Shown here in pieces: positions 62,862 through 64,000 of a stretch of DNA of 64,000 nt. The stretch comes from DATENM01 sp045807765 (GTDB taxonomy: Bacteria > Acidobacteriota > Blastocatellia > UBA7656): NCBI GenBank assembly GCA_045807765.1, contig JBJMGU010000037.1, forward strand, positions 1-64,000, written 5' to 3'. The notes under the pieces are model-generated. The model did no database searches, had not been told where the DNA came from, and saw only the letters and a list, made by a program, of their open reading frames with translations. Both the position numbers and the translations under genes were made by a program. Positions within the stretch are counted from its first letter, which is position 1. Every line of letters begins with the position of its first letter.

Positions 62862-64000
62862 TTAAAATCTCAACGACAGACCGACGCGCACCAGACGGTG
62901 GAAACGGCTGGCGACCAGTTCCTGGCGCTCGTCGCTGATGGTGCCTTGCTGGTCAAGCAAGTTGCGCAGATCAACGATGGCCTGCCACTGGCCGGGCAGG
63001 AAGCCGAGACTCGGCAAATCCTGTGTGAGCATCACGCTGATGTTCGGGTCGTAGGTCGCCACCTGTCCCTGGAACGGATCAATGGCAAAGACGGCTTGCG
63101 TCGGCGCGACCCGCAGCACGGCCGAAACGCGCGTGCCGCTGGTCACGAAGTTCGCATCCACTTTCGCCGAGACGACCTGGAAGACAGCGTTGCGGAACAG
63201 ATGCGCCGGCTCGGTGATGCCGCGCTCGTCAAGCTGTTGGCCTTCGCCGAAGGCATAACCCACCGACGCGTCCACCACACGGTTGACATGGCGATGATAG
63301 ACGACACGCATGCCGCGCTGACGGCCTCCCTGTTCGACGGCGCGGTATTCCGATTGGGTCTGCGCGTCGTTGGGAACGGCCAGCAGGCCAACGCCGTGAC
63401 CTGAAACCGTGTCGAAGAAGGCCATCATCTCGACCGACGATTTATCGGAAAGAATCTGTTCAGCGCCGAACTGCAAGCGATAGCTGCGATCCATCAACGG
63501 CTGCTGATCGCCGCTTGCCGCATTCATCACCGCGACCGCCTTCGACTCGGTGAACTCAACCTCGCCGGCTTCGAGCTTGACGCGCGACTGTTGATCGCTA
63601 GAAGTACCGGGGACGAGCGCCGCCGACAGTCGTGTGCGCGGCGTGGCATCAATTGCCAGCCCCAGGCGCGGCAGGACGCTGGTGCCCGAAGCGCCTTCGG
63701 AAAAGCGCGCGAATTCCAGGCCGTAAACGATCAGTACCGGCCCGGCGACCTGCCAGGTGTCGGTTGCTGACAACGAGAACTGTCCGAGTCGCGGGACGCT
63801 GCCGTGACGCGAAAAGGTGAAGCGCCCATAGCCGAGCGCCACCGCGAACCGGTGACGGTCGCCGACGTTGGCTGTCGTCAAGGCTTGCAGCTTCTGCGGC
63901 GCGCCGGTGCCGACGCCCGCCTGCCCGCTAAGGACGAAGTTGGCATCTTTGCCGATCTGCTCAGAGATGGCGAAGTTGGTGCCGAAGAACGGCATGGTTT
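62862..64000 (-). CDS. Outer-membrane beta-barrel protein (TonB-receptor-like), C-terminal part
   Basis: The frame is open to the right edge, so the N-terminus is outside the window; 377 residues from the first internal ATG. Sequence alternates hydrophobic and polar residues in strands (RLGQFSLSATDTWQVAGPVLIVYGLEFARF, VVYHRHVNRVVDASVGYAFG) with polar loops and ends RLVRVGLSLRF, a terminal aromatic as required for BAM recognition. This matches the barrel of TonB-dependent or carboxypeptidase-regulatory-like outer-membrane proteins of Acidobacteria. It is upstream of the kinase operon on the same strand. Confidence 0.7.
   Translation of the reverse strand, partial: TMPFFGTNFAISEQIGKDANFVLSGQAGVGTGAPQKLQALTTANVGDRHRFAVALGYGRFTFSRHGSVPRLGQFSLSATDTWQVAGPVLIVYGLEFARFSEGASGTSVLPRLGLAIDATPRTRLSAALVPGTSSDQQSRVKLEAGEVEFTESKAVAVMNAASGDQQPLMDRSYRLQFGAEQILSDKSSVEMMAFFDTVSGHGVGLLAVPNDAQTQSEYRAVEQGGRQRGMRVVYHRHVNRVVDASVGYAFGEGQQLDERGITEPAHLFRNAVFQVVSAKVDANFVTSGTRVSAVLRVAPTQAVFAIDPFQGQVATYDPNISVMLTQDLPSLGFLPGQWQAIVDLRNLLDQQGTISDERQELVASRFHRLVRVGLSLRF

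Overview
The window is GC-rich, densely coded on both strands, and looks like a chromosomal segment of a Gram-negative bacterium of the Acidobacteriota, probably near Blastocatellia. That placement is inferred from overall gene content: a three-gene succinate dehydrogenase with a single cytochrome b subunit, many secreted peptidases (S9, M28, M20, S8), MacB-type permeases without a local ATPase, DUF5666 and DUF1573 proteins, and an outer-membrane barrel next to a sigma-54 two-component pair. No rRNA, tRNA, CRISPR array, transposase, integrase or phage gene was seen.

Layout. 0-5.3 kb: end of a TPR protein with near-identical 120-bp DNA repeats, an S9 peptidase, a methyltransferase, a short-chain dehydrogenase and a sugar nucleotidyltransferase. 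5.3-13.9 kb: enoyl-CoA hydratase, two MacB/FtsX-type permeases, two acyl-CoA-ligase-like genes (the first cut by an in-frame TAG) and a secreted amidohydrolase (cut by a 1-nt frameshift). 14-21.8 kb: TatD, a ferritin-like protein, an AIM24-family protein, PriA, a Uma2-type nuclease, a PLP threonine dehydratase/serine racemase-like enzyme and two small proteins. 21.8-25.3 kb: sdhCAB. 25.5-34.5 kb: an orphan S24-like domain, YihY, DUF2461, a MarR regulator with a clear promoter/operator, a BON protein, HtrA, an M28 peptidase, a zinc-ribbon protein and a DUF5666 repeat protein. 34.6-38.8 kb: a fused EutB-EutC ethanolamine ammonia-lyase with an APC permease and DUF488. 38.9-48.6 kb: a tandem cyclophilin, a 54-residue metallothionein, an RND efflux adaptor and pump, an M20 peptidase and an esterase. 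48.9-52.3 kb: a minor-pilin operon (fimT-pilV-pilW-pilX order). 52.7-64 kb: DUF1573, glycine-zipper protein, S8 protease, a large sensor kinase with an NtrC-type regulator, and the C-terminus of an outer-membrane barrel.

Two themes go beyond single genes. First, five intergenic palindromes (about 6.1, 7.5, 15.5, 22.6 and 42.2 kb) share one architecture although their sequences differ. Their arms are made of short tandem units (four of 7 nt, one of 10 nt). Each starts at, or within a few bases of, the stop codon of one gene and is followed by a co-directional gene, even between sdhA and sdhB and between the RND adaptor and pump. Second, GG-N10-GC sigma-54-type promoter candidates precede both the kinase/regulator operon (with a tandem dyad upstream) and the minor-pilin operon. 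The encoded regulator carries the GAFTGA motif needed to use such promoters, which suggests a local regulatory circuit.
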